Positions 62,919 to 64,000 of a DNA stretch of 64,000 nt are shown in pieces (positions within the stretch are counted from its first letter, which is position 1; every line of letters begins with the position of its first letter). Origin of the DNA: Rutidosis leptorrhynchoides (Eukaryota > Streptophyta > Magnoliopsida > Asterales > Asteraceae); the NCBI RefSeq assembly GCF_046630445.1, contig NC_092334.1, positions 102,743,501 to 102,807,500 of the forward strand, in the 5' to 3' direction. The position numbers and the translations under genes were made by a program. The notes below the pieces were generated by a model. The model was given only the letters and a program-made list of their open reading frames with translations. It did no database searches and was not told where the DNA came from.

Positions 62919-64000
62919 GACCCGAACATGAAAGTTCATCCAATCATCAATCCTAACACACTAATAAACCATAAAGACTCCAAGAGTGGTCACAAAGTCG
63001 GACCATACCTGAATCAATTCGTTTTCACATTTTAATTTCAATTAAACACCATTTTAATCTTATCTAGAGCTCCGGGAATCGAAATAACATGAATTCGGAG
63101 TCTAAAATTAATGTCTAGATGAGAGGAACTCATCTAAATACTTTAATTTCACTTTTATATCAGTTATGTTCTCAGAAAATAACAAGTAAACCGCTGTCCC
63201 AAAACAATCAAACCGAAAACATATATAATCGAGCATTTCTACGCATACAATCAACAATACAATAACATATAAGTATCATACTATCATAATATCACATAAA
63301 AACAGAAAAATAAATGAAAAAATTAAAAAGCTAGGGTTAGGGTTTATACCCTAATCGAGAAAAGAAAGATATGAGCGTGTAGAAATCGGAGAGATGAACG
63401 CGGTTGTGTAAACGATTAGAGGATCCAAGCTTTATTTTAACTGAAGATGATGATGATGGTGTGATGGTTGGCGATGGCCAAAGAGGGAGGAAGGAGGAAA
63501 ATGAGAGCAAAAATAGAATTAGGTTTAGATTAAGTGTTTTGTGAAATGAAAAATGAAATTAGCAAAAATGAAAAGCAAGGGAGTATACTCCCTCCCTAGT
63601 TTGGCTGAATGGGTGAGTGGGGTGGGTCCCACTTGGCCCAATTTGTTAAATGACAATTTCCTCGTGGCCCGAATGCCCGAACGAAACTCGAAACGCGAAA
63701 ACACGATTACGCGATTAAATATTCGGAGAGATATTAACTACGCGACAAAAAATATATATAAACACTATATATAAATATATGACATTAAAATATCTTATTT
63801 AAAATAATTTGGACTTAAAAATCCCAAAAGCTCGACTGTTGGTTTGAAAATCGAAAAGATTTGCCGGATAGAAATTCGCGACTCGTAGAAACGTACGATT
63901 TAAAATATGAATATAAATATTCATTTAACACATAATTATTAATATATTATTACTAAAATAATAATATAGGTCATGGAACTGACGTGGCACGAATAACAGT

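Larger units (their letters stand above)
42355..64000 (-). mobile_element. Ty3/gypsy retrotransposon (minus strand), running off the window
   Basis: 3' LTR 42355-45606, polypurine tract 45607-45620, pol 45641-48543, gag 48544-50088, extra ORF 50538-50966, PBS 51157-51173, 5' LTR from 51176 to beyond the window end. By comparison with the 3' LTR, only about 56 bp are missing on the right. Its 5' LTR contains the younger element at 53291-62918. The left flank is GTGAT (42350-42354). Chromovirus-like, and a relative of, but clearly different from, the element at 23622. Confidence 0.95.
51176..64000 (-). mobile_element. 5' LTR of the minus-strand gypsy element, interrupted and cut by the window
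   Basis: Matches 42355-45550 in two pieces (51176-53290 and 62919-64000) separated by the element at 53291-62918. Without that insertion it is about 3,190 bp, with about 56 bp still to come on the right. Confidence 0.93.

Overview
The window is nuclear DNA of a flowering plant, probably a eudicot. Evidence: a spliced land-plant type PP2C phosphatase gene, several LTR retrotransposons primed by initiator-Met tRNA, plant MITEs, TTTAGGG telomere-like repeats and long TA/TAA microsatellites. The shared LTR style (TGTRACGACCC starts, AACGGGNRGGTAC polypurine tracts) recalls Asteraceae Ty3/gypsy elements, but the species call is only an inference.

Layout. 1-652: poly(A)-tailed retroposon end. 1098-4189 (minus): the only convincing host gene, a five-exon clade-E-like PP2C of 501 aa. 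4420-6560: AT-rich intergenic DNA with a 75-bp Mutator-type MITE (9-bp TSD) and a ~0.8-kb foldback element whose loop is telomere-like. 6561-7796 and 40835-42354: two halves of one host region split by a 33-kb retrotransposon block. 7797-40834: a non-autonomous minus-strand LTR retrotransposon in the form LTR-internal-LTR-internal-LTR, flanked by TATAA. It carries a solo LTR of another family (10652-12561) in its first LTR and a complete gypsy element (23622-35894, plus strand) in its second internal region. 42355-64000 and beyond: another gypsy element (minus strand), whose 5' LTR contains a young non-autonomous element (53291-62918, plus strand). Almost 90% of the window is nested retrotransposon.

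How the parts relate. Two elements carry gag-protease-RT-RNaseH-integrase (chromovirus-like, PHLF-type C-terminus), both disabled by stops and frameshifts. Both also have an extra coiled-coil ORF between PBS and gag. The other two (7797-40834 and 53291-62918) have PBS, polypurine tract and LTRs but no pol. Instead their internal regions hold a fragment of a host poly(A)-binding protein gene (RRM3/RRM4 junction) in sense orientation, plus an antisense unit: a TATA box followed by a small two-helix membrane ORF. These non-autonomous elements presumably depend on proteins of relatives like the two gag-pol elements.

Most notable: the captured PABP fragment in three copies from two subfamilies; the conserved antisense promoter and small ORF; the ORFs upstream of gag with possible leader splicing; eight W-boxes in 77 bp of one LTR family; the tandem three-LTR structure; and a duplicated splice donor in PP2C intron 1. 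All homology statements come from reading the sequence and knowledge of the families, not from searches.
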